14,120 nucleotides of DNA from Lachnospiraceae bacterium UBA7182 (GCA_002491115.1 DKVI01000051.1:1-14120), one strand, 5' to 3'. Numbered from the stretch's first letter, positions 1 through 9,073 are shown. Numbers and translations are program-made. The notes: a model not told the origin generated them from the sequence alone.

Positions 1-41
1 ACAAATTTAAAAGCGAAATCCCTGCTTTTTTCGTGGGGAAC

Positions 42-70
42 TTGCATATACTGAACAATTGTAATATAAT
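42..70 (+). promoter_or_regulatory. Predicted sigma-A-type promoter of the hemerythrin-to-polC cluster
   Basis: TTGCAT (42-47) and a perfect TATAAT (65-70) are separated by 17 bases, the optimal spacing. Transcription would start near 77, giving a 5' leader of about 130 bases before the first gene. The T-run at 26-31 just upstream could be the tail of the terminator of a gene left of the window, but too little is visible to call it. Bases 88-120 are GC-rich and can fold (CCCGG near 91 with CCGGG near 115). No other promoter is obvious before polC, so this may drive the whole run. Confidence 0.6.
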
Positions 71-162
71 GAAAATTATATTTAAAGCCCCCGGGCGAAG
101 GGAATTGAACGGGCGCCGGGTGGATGTGCGTGAAAAAAAATAAGGGAAGGAGAGACTGCCGG

Positions 163-209
163 ACAGGGTATGTGGGATAATACCTGTATATCAGGCAGCA
201 GACTGCTGT
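163..209 (+). promoter_or_regulatory. Two hairpins between a Shine-Dalgarno sequence and the first start codon
   Basis: The only strong Shine-Dalgarno-like sequence (GGAAGGAG, 144-151) lies 58 bases before the ATG at 210. Between them are two potential hairpins: ACAGGGTAT (163-171) with ATACCTGT (180-187), one G bulged, and CAGCA (196-200) with TGCTG (204-208). The second ends one base before the ATG. Either the hairpins bring the distant ribosome site close, or translation starts elsewhere, for example at an in-frame CTG at 156 that is correctly spaced from the ribosome site. The pairing is read directly from the sequence; the role is inference. Confidence 0.4.
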
Positions 210-1586
210 ATGAGCGATCAGTTTGTATGGAAAGATGAGTATAATATGGGAGTGGAGATTATTGATGAGGAGCACCAGAAGCTTTTCGAGACGATCAATC
301 GTCTTTCTCTCATGACACAGAAAAAAGGCGGGTGGATAGGCGGGAGTAAGGGCCGCCACGCATGCAAGAAGGGAATTGAATATTTTAAAGAGCATGCGCT
401 GCAGCATTTTGCAGACGAAGAAGAATATATGGCCAAGATTGATTACACGGGACAGGAACGGCACAAACGCATACATAAAGGATTTCGGGAAAAGACGCTG
501 CCGGCCCTGGAACGGGAACTGGAAAAGACCGGCTATTCACCGGAAGCCATTGATCATTTTGTAGGAGTCTGCTCCGGGTGGCTCATCGGGCATACCATAA
601 CAGAGGACATGGCGATTGTCAATGATCAGGAGAGCCTGTGGGAAGACCTCCTGAAAGAAGATGAGCTTTCTGCCATAAAAAAGGCGACGACTCAGTTCAT
701 TCATAATATATTCTGCATAAAATCAGAGATGATCAGCGATACATATAACGGGGAAAAGTTTGGAAAAGGTATTTACTATCGTCTGGTTTACGAAATAAAA
801 AATGATAACAAAAGGCAGGAAATTTTTCTGGTTTTTGAAGAAAGTCTTCTGCTCAGTACCATCGGGGAGATTATGGGAATCAAATCCGGCAGGATAAACG
901 CCGCAATGCTTCATTCTTCCAGGCATGCGATGCAGCGGTTTGCGGGGCGGATCATGGATTTTCATATGAAGAGTGAGCCATACGAGCTGGCAGAAGAGAG
1001 CCTTCTTTCTTATGAGCAGTTCCAAAAAGCGTTTTCAGAAGAAAAACGGGTGGCCAGTATGCTGTTTAATACAGGGGAGGGATATTTTGCCCTGTGTATT
1101 TTAACGCCCGGTCAGATTCAGGAAACACTGGGAACACCGATTCATCATGATAATGCCGTGGAAGAAGTGGTTCAGTATATTAAAATCCGGGAGGAGCAGA
1201 AAGAGAAGGCTCCCCAGAAGAAGATACTGGTGGTGGATGACTCTGCGACGGTACGCCGGCAGGTGGAGAGCCTGCTGAGCAGGGATTATGAAGTATCTGT
1301 GGTAGATTCCGGTGTGGCAGCGATCAGGACCGTTGCCCTGAATAAGCCGGATCTGATCCTTCTGGACTATGATATGCCGGTCTTCAACGGAAAACAGACA
1401 CTGGAACTGATCCGTTCGGAGATAGCATCTGCAGATATCCCGGTCATCTTCCTGACATCAAGAAACGATGCGGCGACTGTAAAAGGGGTACTGTCGTTAA
1501 GCCCGTCCGGATATTTGCTGAAGAGTATGGAATCCGCGGATATCAAGAAAAGAGTGGACGACTTTTTTGCAAATAATAAGCAGTAA
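210..1586 (+). CDS. Bacteriohemerythrin / CheX-like / response-regulator receiver fusion protein
   Basis: A 458-residue soluble three-part protein. Residues 1-140 form a bacteriohemerythrin domain with all seven di-iron ligands of the family: H22, H66, E70, H85, H89, H128 and D133. The domain binds O2 (or NO) at a di-iron site. Residues about 155-325 resemble the CheX/CheC fold in length and pattern, but I do not see the E-x-x-N catalytic motif of active CheY-P phosphatases, so this assignment is tentative. Residues 337-458 are a receiver domain with acidic pair D343/D344, phospho-acceptor D386, T416 and K438, all intact. There is no DNA-binding output domain, so it probably acts through protein contacts in a chemotaxis-like or oxygen-avoidance pathway. 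No kinase is encoded nearby. It is first in a run ending at polC. The ATG at 210 gives the usual hemerythrin N-terminus but lacks a normally spaced ribosome site. Confidence 0.85.
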   Translation: MSDQFVWKDEYNMGVEIIDEEHQKLFETINRLSLMTQKKGGWIGGSKGRHACKKGIEYFKEHALQHFADEEEYMAKIDYTGQERHKRIHKGFREKTLPALERELEKTGYSPEAIDHFVGVCSGWLIGHTITEDMAIVNDQESLWEDLLKEDELSAIKKATTQFIHNIFCIKSEMISDTYNGEKFGKGIYYRLVYEIKNDNKRQEIFLVFEESLLLSTIGEIMGIKSGRINAAMLHSSRHAMQRFAGRIMDFHMKSEPYELAEESLLSYEQFQKAFSEEKRVASMLFNTGEGYFALCILTPGQIQETLGTPIHHDNAVEEVVQYIKIREEQKEKAPQKKILVVDDSATVRRQVESLLSRDYEVSVVDSGVAAIRTVALNKPDLILLDYDMPVFNGKQTLELIRSEIASADIPVIFLTSRNDAATVKGVLSLSPSGYLLKSMESADIKKRVDDFFANNKQ

Positions 1587-1643
1587 AATAGAAGACAGAC
1601 GCTTATGGGGAAAGAGCCGTTATGTACAGGAAGGAAGCGAACG

Positions 1644-2201
1644 ATGTATCAGGCCACACAGTGGTGCCGTCATTTTATTGCGCTGCAGGTAAAACCGGGG
1701 GATTTGTGCATTGACGCTACGATGGGCAATGGATATGACACAGAACTTCTCTGCCGTCTGGCCGGAAAACAGGGGTGTGTACTGGCATTTGATATTCAGC
1801 AGGCGGCGCTGCAAAATACACGAAAAAGACTGCTTGATACAAAAGCACCGGATAATTATCGATTAATCCTGGATTCACACGCTCATATGGATCAATATGC
1901 GGATGCGGAAAGTGTAAGCTGCATTGTCTTTAACTTTGGGTATCTTCCGGGAGGAGACCATTCCCTGGCTACCTGTCCGCTTACCAGTGTTGCCGCAGTG
2001 GAGCAAAGCCTGTTCCTTCTGCAGAAAGGCGGGCTTTTAAGCCTGTGCATTTACAGCGGAGGTGACAGCGGGTTTGAAGAACGCGATGCACTTCTTACAT
2101 ATTTAAAAAACCTGAATCCCAGGCGTTATCTTGTTATACTGTCTTCTTATTATAACCGTCCCAACCATCCGCCGCTTCCGGTCCTGGTGAGGAAGCTTTA
2201 G
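1644..2201 (+). CDS. mnmM: tRNA (mnm5s2U34)-methyltransferase MnmM (YtqB family, class I SAM-dependent)
   Basis: 185 residues, close to the family length of about 190. The SAM-binding motif I reads IDATMGNGYDT (near residue 24). The family-specific FNFGYLPGGD follows in the middle, and the C-terminal YYNRPNHPPLPVLVRK matches the YtqB/MnmM ending. The family was long annotated as putative rRNA methylase (PF06962). Members shown to act on tRNA methylate nm5s2U34 to mnm5s2U34 in the anticodon wobble position, the last step of the Mnm pathway in Gram-positives without a MnmC methyltransferase domain. I chose the ATG at 1644 because GGAAGGAAG lies 6 bases upstream and homologues begin there; an in-frame ATG at 1605 lacks a ribosome site. 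It lies 57 bases after the hemerythrin gene and 32 bases before the SEDS gene, probably in one transcript. Confidence 0.85.
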   Translation: MYQATQWCRHFIALQVKPGDLCIDATMGNGYDTELLCRLAGKQGCVLAFDIQQAALQNTRKRLLDTKAPDNYRLILDSHAHMDQYADAESVSCIVFNFGYLPGGDHSLATCPLTSVAAVEQSLFLLQKGGLLSLCIYSGGDSGFEERDALLTYLKNLNPRRYLVILSSYYNRPNHPPLPVLVRKL

Positions 2202-2233
2202 ATAAGAAGCGTTGAAAGGCAGGTGGATTGCAG

Positions 2234-3433
2234 ATGGCAAGGAGAAAAAGAGAACGGCTGATCTTATTAAATTCCTATGGACTGGATACGAACCTTCTGA
2301 TTGTACTGTTTTTTATCATGGTTTTTGGTTTCATTATGATTTACAGCGCCAGCTATTATTCTTCGGGGCTGAATAAATCCTATGACTACGATTCCATGCA
2401 TCTGTTGAAAAGCCAGGTTATTTACAGTATCCTGGGGATTGTGATGATGCTGGTGGTATCCTGTATCAATTATCATTTCTGGAGTTATTTTGCCGTATTG
2501 GGATATCTGGGCTGTATTGCGCTGATTCTGCTTTTAAAGGTGCCGGGGCTGGGCGTTACAGTAAAAGGCGCAACCAGGTGGCTGAAGGTAGGGCCGGTGC
2601 AGTTTCAGGTGGCGGAGCCGGTGAAGCTGATTATGATTGTTTTTATGGCGGCTTTGATTGTATCCAGAAGGCGGCATCTGAAAAGCTGGTTTTCCATGGT
2701 GCGTATGGTGATCCCTTCCGGGATTATAGCGGTGCTTATATGGAAGATAAGCGATAATATGAGTACGGCGGCCATCCTTTTGGGGACGGCGGTCTTTATG
2801 ATCTATGTGGTGCATCCGGAACAGTGGAAGTTTATTGTATGCGCGCTGGGAGTGGTAGTTGTGGTGGCGGTGGTCATTCATTATGTAAAAGGCCTGGACC
2901 CGCTGCAGCTGCAGGAAGGAGATTTCAGGTTCGCCCGTATAAGGGCGTGGCTGGAACCGTATGAATATGAACAGGACACGGCGTTTCAGTCCCTGCAGGG
3001 CGTGTACGCCATCGGTTCCGGGGGGCTCTGGGGGAAAGGGCTGGGCAACAGCATCCAGAAGCTGGGAAAGATACCGGAGCCTTATAACGATTATATTTTT
3101 GCCATCATCTGTGAGGAACTGGGGATTTTCGGCGCAGGACTCATTATATTGCTTTTCATCTACCTTTTGTATCGAATATACACCATATCCCAGACGGCGG
3201 AAGATCTTCTGGGCCGTATGATTTCCATCGGGGTAATGTCCCACATTGCGCTGCAGGTGATTTTAAACCTGCTGGTGGTGACCCGGCTCTTTCCCACCAC
3301 AGGTGTGACGCTGCCCTTTTTCAGCTACGGCGGTACGGCGACGGTCTTTCTTCTGATGGAGATCGGGCTTGTGCTGAATGTGAATAAATACAGTATCCGC
3401 AGAAGGCTGGATGCCGTGCGGCAGTCCGTATAG
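2234..3433 (+). CDS. SEDS-family peptidoglycan glycosyltransferase (FtsW/RodA/SpoVE)
   Basis: 399-residue polytopic membrane protein with about ten hydrophobic segments and a short basic N-terminus (MARRKRER). SEDS enzymes polymerise lipid II into glycan strands together with a class B penicillin-binding protein. Family motifs are present: FQSLQGVYAIGSGGLWGKGLG, then LGKIPEPYNDYIFAIICEE carrying the conserved aspartate D286 of the large extracellular loop, and the C-terminal PTTGVTLPFFSYGG. The last motif and the GSGGLWGKGLG stretch look more like FtsW/SpoVE than RodA, but I cannot separate the paralogues from sequence alone, so no symbol is given. No partner PBP is adjacent. The ATG at 2234 is 7 bases after AGGTGG; a TTG at 2228 is too close to that site. 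The next gene, ispG, starts 30 bases downstream and supplies isoprenoid for the undecaprenyl carrier, a sensible functional neighbour. Confidence 0.9.
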   Translation: MARRKRERLILLNSYGLDTNLLIVLFFIMVFGFIMIYSASYYSSGLNKSYDYDSMHLLKSQVIYSILGIVMMLVVSCINYHFWSYFAVLGYLGCIALILLLKVPGLGVTVKGATRWLKVGPVQFQVAEPVKLIMIVFMAALIVSRRRHLKSWFSMVRMVIPSGIIAVLIWKISDNMSTAAILLGTAVFMIYVVHPEQWKFIVCALGVVVVVAVVIHYVKGLDPLQLQEGDFRFARIRAWLEPYEYEQDTAFQSLQGVYAIGSGGLWGKGLGNSIQKLGKIPEPYNDYIFAIICEELGIFGAGLIILLFIYLLYRIYTISQTAEDLLGRMISIGVMSHIALQVILNLLVVTRLFPTTGVTLPFFSYGGTATVFLLMEIGLVLNVNKYSIRRRLDAVRQSV

Positions 3434-3463
3434 CGCATAAAACTTAAAAAGGAGGCACTTGCT

Positions 3464-4519
3464 ATGCATCGTACTCATACAAAGACGGTAAAGATCGGCG
3501 ATAAAGTGATCGGAGGCGGCCATCCGATCCTGATCCAGTCCATGACCAACACAAGAACCGAAGATGTAGAGGCGACGGTCGCCCAGATCGAAAGGCTGAC
3601 AGCGGCAGGCTGTGAGATCGTCCGTTGCACGGCGCCGACCATGGAAGCGGCCCGGGCGCTGGGCGAGATTAAGAAAAGAATCCGCATTCCGCTGGTGGCG
3701 GACATTCATTTTGACTATAAACTTGCCATTGCGGCCATAGAGAACGGGGCGGATAAGATCCGCATCAATCCCGGCAATATCGGCGGTGCGGACAGGATCA
3801 AAGCGGTGGTGGACGCGGCCCGGGAACGGAACGTTCCCATACGGGTGGGAGTCAACAGCGGTTCGCTGGAAAAAGAGCTGGTGGAAAAATACCACGGCGT
3901 CACAGCCGAGGGACTGGTGGAGAGCGCCCTTGACAAAGTGAAGATCATAGAGGACTTAGGGTACGACAACCTGGTCGTCAGTATCAAATCTTCCAATGTC
4001 TGTATGTGTGCCAGAGCCCATGAACTGATCGCCGAAAAGACGGCGCATCCTCTTCATGTGGGCATCACGGAAGCGGGAACCCTCTTTTCGGGAAATATCA
4101 AATCCGCGGTGGGACTGGGGATTATCCTGTATCAGGGAATCGGAGATACGATCCGTGTATCGTTGACAGGTGATCCTGTGGAAGAAATAAAGTCCGCCAA
4201 ACTGATCCTTAAGACGCTGGGCCTTCGTACCGGCGGGATCGAGGTGGTGTCGTGTCCCACCTGCGGCAGGACAAAGATAGACCTGATTTCCCTTGCCAAT
4301 CAGGTGGAGACGCTGGCCGCTTCTTATCCTCTGGATATTAAGGTGGCGGTGATGGGCTGTGTGGTCAACGGGCCGGGCGAAGCCAAAGAGGCGGATATCG
4401 GCATCGCGGGCGGCACAGGCGAGGGATTGCTGATCAAACATGGGGAGGTTGTCAGGAAAGTTCCCGAAAACGAGCTGCTTGACGCTCTTCGCTGTGAGCT
4501 GGAGAACTGGAACGCATGA
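3464..4519 (+). CDS. ispG: 4-hydroxy-3-methylbut-2-enyl diphosphate synthase (flavodoxin/ferredoxin type)
   Basis: 351 residues, typical for bacterial IspG (GcpE). It converts 2-C-methyl-D-erythritol 2,4-cyclodiphosphate to HMBPP in the MEP pathway, using a [4Fe-4S] cluster. An N-terminal TIM barrel starts HRTHTKTVKIGD and contains IQSMTNTRTEDV and PLVADIHFDYKLA. The C-terminal cluster domain has C264 and C267 (SCPTCGRT), C299 and E306 (GCVVNGPGE), the expected cluster ligands, and the family signature continues as EADIGIAGG. It starts at ATG 3464 behind a strong AAAAAGGAGG. Its stop overlaps the polC start in an ATGA (4516-4519), indicating translational coupling. In many Clostridia ispG and polC are adjacent, often behind dxr and rseP; here a SEDS gene occupies the upstream position. 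Confidence 0.97.
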   Translation: MHRTHTKTVKIGDKVIGGGHPILIQSMTNTRTEDVEATVAQIERLTAAGCEIVRCTAPTMEAARALGEIKKRIRIPLVADIHFDYKLAIAAIENGADKIRINPGNIGGADRIKAVVDAARERNVPIRVGVNSGSLEKELVEKYHGVTAEGLVESALDKVKIIEDLGYDNLVVSIKSSNVCMCARAHELIAEKTAHPLHVGITEAGTLFSGNIKSAVGLGIILYQGIGDTIRVSLTGDPVEEIKSAKLILKTLGLRTGGIEVVSCPTCGRTKIDLISLANQVETLAASYPLDIKVAVMGCVVNGPGEAKEADIGIAGGTGEGLLIKHGEVVRKVPENELLDALRCELENWNA

Positions 4520-7500
4520 AAGAAAAACCGTTTTTTGACGTATTCTGCACGCTTACACTGGACGGGCAGATGCAGGCGCTTCTTAAGCAGGTGGTGGTGA
4601 CAAAAGTATCCATGAGCCCTGCGCAGGATGTGTTAAGAGTTTATATTACCAGTAAGAAGCTGATTGCAAAAGATCAGCTTTTTCAGTTGTCCAAACAGAT
4701 CCAGAAGCAGATCTTCGGATATCGGAGAGTCCAGGTGTATATCTTTGAGACTTTCCGGCTCTCCGGCCAGTACACGCCGGAGAAACTCTGGGACGTCTAT
4801 GAAGGGAGCGTATTAAAAGAGCTGGAAGCTTACAGTCCTTATAAACGGAGTATCATGAAGACCGCCCGGATGGAGTTCCCGGATGAACATACGGTAAAGA
4901 TGGGGATCTCTGATAAAGTCTATGACAGGGAAGCCGTCGATGATCTTGTGCGTATCCTTGACAGGGTGTTCAATGAGCGGTGCGGTTTTGATGTGCGGGT
5001 GGATGTGGAGTATCTGGAACAGGGCAATACGGCGCTTGAAAAAAGCCAGGCCGCGTTACAGAAGAAGATAGAATTTCTGACGGAAAATCTGCGGACGGAA
5101 AAGGGTGCGCAGACGCAGGCGCAGCCAGAGAAAAAAGAAGCCGCGGCAAAAGCGAAGACGCCGTCGGCGGAGAAAAAGAATGCAAAAGGCGGTTTTTCGT
5201 CCATAAGACGTTCTGACGGCCCGAAAACTTCCGGTTATCGAAGAAGCGACAATCCCGATGTGCTTTACGGGCGGGATTTTGAAGACGAACCCATCCCCTT
5301 AGAGCAGGTAGTCGAAGAGATGGGAGAGATTACCCTCAGAGGTAAAATCCTGAAGATGGACGAGCGGGAGATCCGGGGGGAACGGACGATCCTCACAATC
5401 ACGGTCACGGATTTCACGGATACGATCCGTGTGAAGATGTTTACAAAGAATGAGTTTCTGCCTGACCTGAAGGAAAAGCTGTCGGTGGGCGGGTTTGTGA
5501 AAATTAAGGGAATGACCAGCCTTGACAGATTTGACCACGAGCTGTCCATCAGCTCTGTGACAGGCATTAAAAAGACGGCGGATTTCACAACCTCCCGTAT
5601 GGACTATGCTTATAAAAAGAGAGTGGAACTTCACTGCCACACGAAGATGAGCGATATGGACGGCGTGACGGATGCTTCCACGCTTTTGAAAAGGGCGAAG
5701 GCATGGGGGATGCCGGCGCTTGCCATTACGGACCACGGATGCGTGCAGGCCTTTACCGAGGCCAGCCATACGATCTCCAAAGAGGAAGAATTTAAAGTAA
5801 TCTACGGAGTGGAAGGGTATCTGGTAGACGATCTAAAAGAGGTGGTGGAAAATTCCAAAGGACAGGATTTAAACGGCAGTTATGTGGTTTTTGACCTGGA
5901 GACGACCGGACTGAACGCCGAAAGCAACCGGATCATTGAGATCGGGGCGGTCAGGGTGGAAAACGGACGGATGACAGACCGTTTTAACACATTTGTAAAC
6001 CCCAAAGAGCCGATTCCTTTTGAGATCGAACAGTTGACAGGCATCAATGACGAGATGGTCATAAACGCGCCGGTAATTGAGGAGATCCTGCCGAAGTTTC
6101 TGGACTTTTGCAAAGGGTGTGCCCTGATCGCCCACAACGCTTCTTTTGACGCGGGATTTATCCGGGAAAACTGCCGCAGAATGGGGATCGACACGGATTT
6201 CACGGTGGGCGATACGGTGGCCATGGCGCGGATTCTCCTTCCGGCCCTTCATAAATTCAAACTGGACAATGTGGCGAAAGCGCTGAATATTTCCCTGGAC
6301 CACCATCACCGGGCGGTGGACGACGCGGCCTGCACAGCGGAAATCTTTATGAAATTTGTCCGGATGTTTCAGGATACAGATATTCATACGCTGGATGAGG
6401 TAAACGAACTGGGGCGGACGGATAAAGAGAAAATCAAAAAGCTTCCCACCTATCATATTATTATTCTGGCGAAGAACGATATCGGGCGGGTGAATCTGTA
6501 CCGGCTGGTATCCATGTCCCATCTGGACTATTTTGCCAGACGTCCCCGGATTCCCAAAAGCGAACTGGCAAAGTACAGGGAGGGGCTGATCATAGGCTCT
6601 GCCTGCGAAGCGGGAGAACTGTACCAGGCGATTCTCCGGGGCGCGCCCGGACAGGAGATCGCCAGGATCGTGGAGTTTTATGATTATCTGGAAATACAGC
6701 CTCTGGGAAACAATGCATTTATGCTTCGGGACCCCAAGATACCGGTCCATTCCGAGGAAGATTTAAGGGAAAACGTCCGCAGAATCGTCCGCCTGGGCGA
6801 AGCATTTGGAAAGCCGGTGGCGGCTACCTGCGACGTGCATTTTATTGACCCTCAGGATGAAGTCTACCGAAGGATTATTATGACGGGCAAAGGGTTTTCC
6901 GATGCGGACGAGCAGGCGCCTCTGTTTCTTCGGACCACGGAAGAGATGCTGGAAGAATTTGCGTTTCTGGGTTCCGGGAAGGCGGAGGAAGTGGTGGTGA
7001 CCAACACAAACAGGATCGCGGATATGTGCGAACATCTCTCTCCTGTGCGGCCGGATAAATGTCCGCCGGTCATTCCGGATTCGGATCAGACCCTTCGGGA
7101 TATCTGTTATGATAAGGCGCATGAGATCTATGGAAAAGACCTTCCTAAAGTGGTCACGGAGCGGCTGGAGCGGGAGTTGAAATCCATTATCGGCAACGGT
7201 TTTGCGGTTATGTATATTATCGCCCAGAAACTGGTGTGGAAATCCAATGACGACGGCTATCTGGTAGGCTCGCGGGGTTCTGTGGGTTCGTCTTTTGTGG
7301 CGACCATGGCGGGAATCACGGAGGTGAATCCGTTAAGCCCCCACTATATTTGCCCCCACTGCCATTACAGTGAGTTTGATTCTGAGGACGTGAAAAAATT
7401 CGCCGGCATGGCAGGGTGCGATATGCCGGATAAGGACTGTCCGGTATGCGGGGAAAAACTGGCCAAAGAGGGATTTGATATTCCTTTTGAGACGTTTCTG

Positions 7501-8955
7501 GGTTTTAAGGGGAATAAGGAGCCCGATATCGACCTGAACTTTTCCGGCGATTATCAGTCGAAGGCCCATAAATATACGGAAGTAATCTTTGGGGCAGGGC
7601 AGACGTACCGGGCAGGAACCATCGGTACGCTGGCGGACAAGACTGCTTTTGGATATGTAAAAAAATACTATGAAGAGCGGGGCATGAGCAAGCGGAACTG
7701 CGAGATCGACCGGATTGTTGTGGGCTGTACGGGTATCCGCAGGACCACGGGGCAGCATCCGGGCGGCATCATCGTTTTGCCCATCGGGGAGACGATTTAT
7801 TCCTTTACGCCTGTGCAGCATCCGGCCAATGATATGAAGACGGATATCGTGACGACCCATTTCGACTATCATTCCATCGACCACAACCTTCTGAAGCTTG
7901 ACATACTGGGCCATGATGATCCGACCATGATCCGTATGCTGGAGGACCTGACAGGCATCGACGCCAGGAAGATTCCGCTGGATGACAAAGAAGTCATGTC
8001 CCTGTTTCAGAATACGGACGCCCTTGGCATCAAGCCGGAAGACATCGGCGGGACGAAGCTGGGGTCTTTGGGAATCCCGGAGTTCGGGACAGAATTTGCC
8101 ATGCAGATGCTGATCGATACCCATCCGACCCATTTTTCGGATCTGGTGCGGATTGCGGGGCTTGCCCACGGGACGGACGTATGGCTTGGCAATGCCCAGA
8201 CACTCATTCAGGAGGGCAAGGCGACCATCTCCACGGCCATCTGTACCCGTGATGATATTATGACGTATCTGATCGGGATGGGCATGGACAGCGAGCAGTC
8301 TTTTACCATCATGGAAAGCGTCCGGAAGGGAAAGGGATTAAAGCCCGAATGGGAAGAAGCCATGAAGGCTCACAATGTGCCGGACTGGTATATATGGTCC
8401 TGTAAAAAGATCAAATATATGTTCCCCAAGGCCCACGCGGCGGCTTATGTGATGATGGCGTGGAGAATCGCCTACTGCAAGATTAATTATCCGCTGGCTT
8501 ATTACGCGGCATATTTCAGCATCCGGGCATCGGCGTTCGACTATGAGATTATGTGTCAGGGCCGGGAGAGACTGGAGCGTCATATAGAAGATTATAAGCA
8601 AAGAAGCGATACGCTGACGAAAAAAGAGCAGGATACTTTGAAGGATATGAAGAGCGTACAGGAGATGTATGCCCGGGGATTCGAGTTTATGAAGGTGGAT
8701 ATTTACCGGGCCGAGGCCCATAAGTTCCAGATCATTGACGGGAAGCTGATGCCGGCTTTGTCCACCATCGAAGGGCTGGGAGACAAAGCGGCGGACCAGC
8801 TTTGCGAAGCGGCGGCCAAAGGCCCGTTTTTATCCAGGGACGACTTAAGGGACAGGAGTAAGTTAAGCAAGACCGTCATTGATCTGATGGGGGACCTGGG
8901 GCTTTTGGGCGGACTGCCGGAATCGAATCAGCTGTCGCTGTTTGACGTAGTATGA
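4516..8955 (+). CDS. polC: DNA polymerase III subunit alpha, PolC type, with embedded proofreading exonuclease
   Basis: 1479 residues, full length for the PolC replicase of low-GC Gram-positives. Domains in order: N-terminal region (1-230) with an Ala/Lys-rich linker (about 190-220); OB fold (about 265-350); PHP domain beginning with H373 and H375 (LHCHTKMSD), interrupted by a DEDDh 3'-5' exonuclease (D460, E462, D545, H598, D603); then the rest of PHP; then palm and fingers. Four cysteines (C946, C949, C975, C978) form the PolC zinc module, and C968 lies between them. Catalytic D1004 and D1006 lie in PDIDLNF. The C-terminus carries QLSLF (1472-1476), a sliding-clamp binding motif, as in Bacillus PolC. 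All active-site residues I could check are intact. It starts inside the ispG stop (ATGA overlap) and is the last gene before a strong terminator. Confidence 0.98.
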   Translation: MKEKPFFDVFCTLTLDGQMQALLKQVVVTKVSMSPAQDVLRVYITSKKLIAKDQLFQLSKQIQKQIFGYRRVQVYIFETFRLSGQYTPEKLWDVYEGSVLKELEAYSPYKRSIMKTARMEFPDEHTVKMGISDKVYDREAVDDLVRILDRVFNERCGFDVRVDVEYLEQGNTALEKSQAALQKKIEFLTENLRTEKGAQTQAQPEKKEAAAKAKTPSAEKKNAKGGFSSIRRSDGPKTSGYRRSDNPDVLYGRDFEDEPIPLEQVVEEMGEITLRGKILKMDEREIRGERTILTITVTDFTDTIRVKMFTKNEFLPDLKEKLSVGGFVKIKGMTSLDRFDHELSISSVTGIKKTADFTTSRMDYAYKKRVELHCHTKMSDMDGVTDASTLLKRAKAWGMPALAITDHGCVQAFTEASHTISKEEEFKVIYGVEGYLVDDLKEVVENSKGQDLNGSYVVFDLETTGLNAESNRIIEIGAVRVENGRMTDRFNTFVNPKEPIPFEIEQLTGINDEMVINAPVIEEILPKFLDFCKGCALIAHNASFDAGFIRENCRRMGIDTDFTVGDTVAMARILLPALHKFKLDNVAKALNISLDHHHRAVDDAACTAEIFMKFVRMFQDTDIHTLDEVNELGRTDKEKIKKLPTYHIIILAKNDIGRVNLYRLVSMSHLDYFARRPRIPKSELAKYREGLIIGSACEAGELYQAILRGAPGQEIARIVEFYDYLEIQPLGNNAFMLRDPKIPVHSEEDLRENVRRIVRLGEAFGKPVAATCDVHFIDPQDEVYRRIIMTGKGFSDADEQAPLFLRTTEEMLEEFAFLGSGKAEEVVVTNTNRIADMCEHLSPVRPDKCPPVIPDSDQTLRDICYDKAHEIYGKDLPKVVTERLERELKSIIGNGFAVMYIIAQKLVWKSNDDGYLVGSRGSVGSSFVATMAGITEVNPLSPHYICPHCHYSEFDSEDVKKFAGMAGCDMPDKDCPVCGEKLAKEGFDIPFETFLGFKGNKEPDIDLNFSGDYQSKAHKYTEVIFGAGQTYRAGTIGTLADKTAFGYVKKYYEERGMSKRNCEIDRIVVGCTGIRRTTGQHPGGIIVLPIGETIYSFTPVQHPANDMKTDIVTTHFDYHSIDHNLLKLDILGHDDPTMIRMLEDLTGIDARKIPLDDKEVMSLFQNTDALGIKPEDIGGTKLGSLGIPEFGTEFAMQMLIDTHPTHFSDLVRIAGLAHGTDVWLGNAQTLIQEGKATISTAICTRDDIMTYLIGMGMDSEQSFTIMESVRKGKGLKPEWEEAMKAHNVPDWYIWSCKKIKYMFPKAHAAAYVMMAWRIAYCKINYPLAYYAAYFSIRASAFDYEIMCQGRERLERHIEDYKQRSDTLTKKEQDTLKDMKSVQEMYARGFEFMKVDIYRAEAHKFQIIDGKLMPALSTIEGLGDKAADQLCEAAAKGPFLSRDDLRDRSKLSKTVIDLMGDLGLLGGLPESNQLSLFDVV

Positions 8956-8969
8956 GTTTCATAAGATAA

Positions 8970-9004
8970 GGGCAATCGGAAACCGGCCGGTTGCTCTTTT
9001 TTTT
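8970..9004 (+). terminator. Rho-independent terminator after polC
   Basis: A 10-bp stem (GGGCAATCGG, 8970-8979, with CCGGTTGCTC, 8987-8996, including two G-T pairs) closes a 7-base loop and is followed by eight T residues (8997-9004). It begins 15 bases after the polC stop, ending the hemerythrin-to-polC transcript. Confidence 0.9.
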
Positions 9005-9043
9005 GCCTGATTTCTTAATTTTCTTAAGATTCTCTTAATATCA

Positions 9044-9073
9044 TTGACACTATTATATTATACAATATATAAT
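9044..9073 (+). promoter_or_regulatory. Promoter of the padR operon
   Basis: Perfect TTGACA (9044-9049) and perfect TATAAT (9068-9073) with an 18-base spacer, 34 bases ahead of the padR start. It lies right after the polC terminator, so padR is an independent transcription unit. Confidence 0.8.

Noticed and set aside
1605..1643. Longer mnmM start at ATG 1605
   Set aside because: No ribosome site, while the ATG at 1644 has one and matches where homologues begin.
5869..6750. Long reverse frame (293 residues) within polC, with similar ones at 7333-8169 and in the SEDS gene at 2534-3244
   Set aside because: Shadows of strongly conserved forward genes; His/Arg-rich with no recognisable domain or ribosome site.
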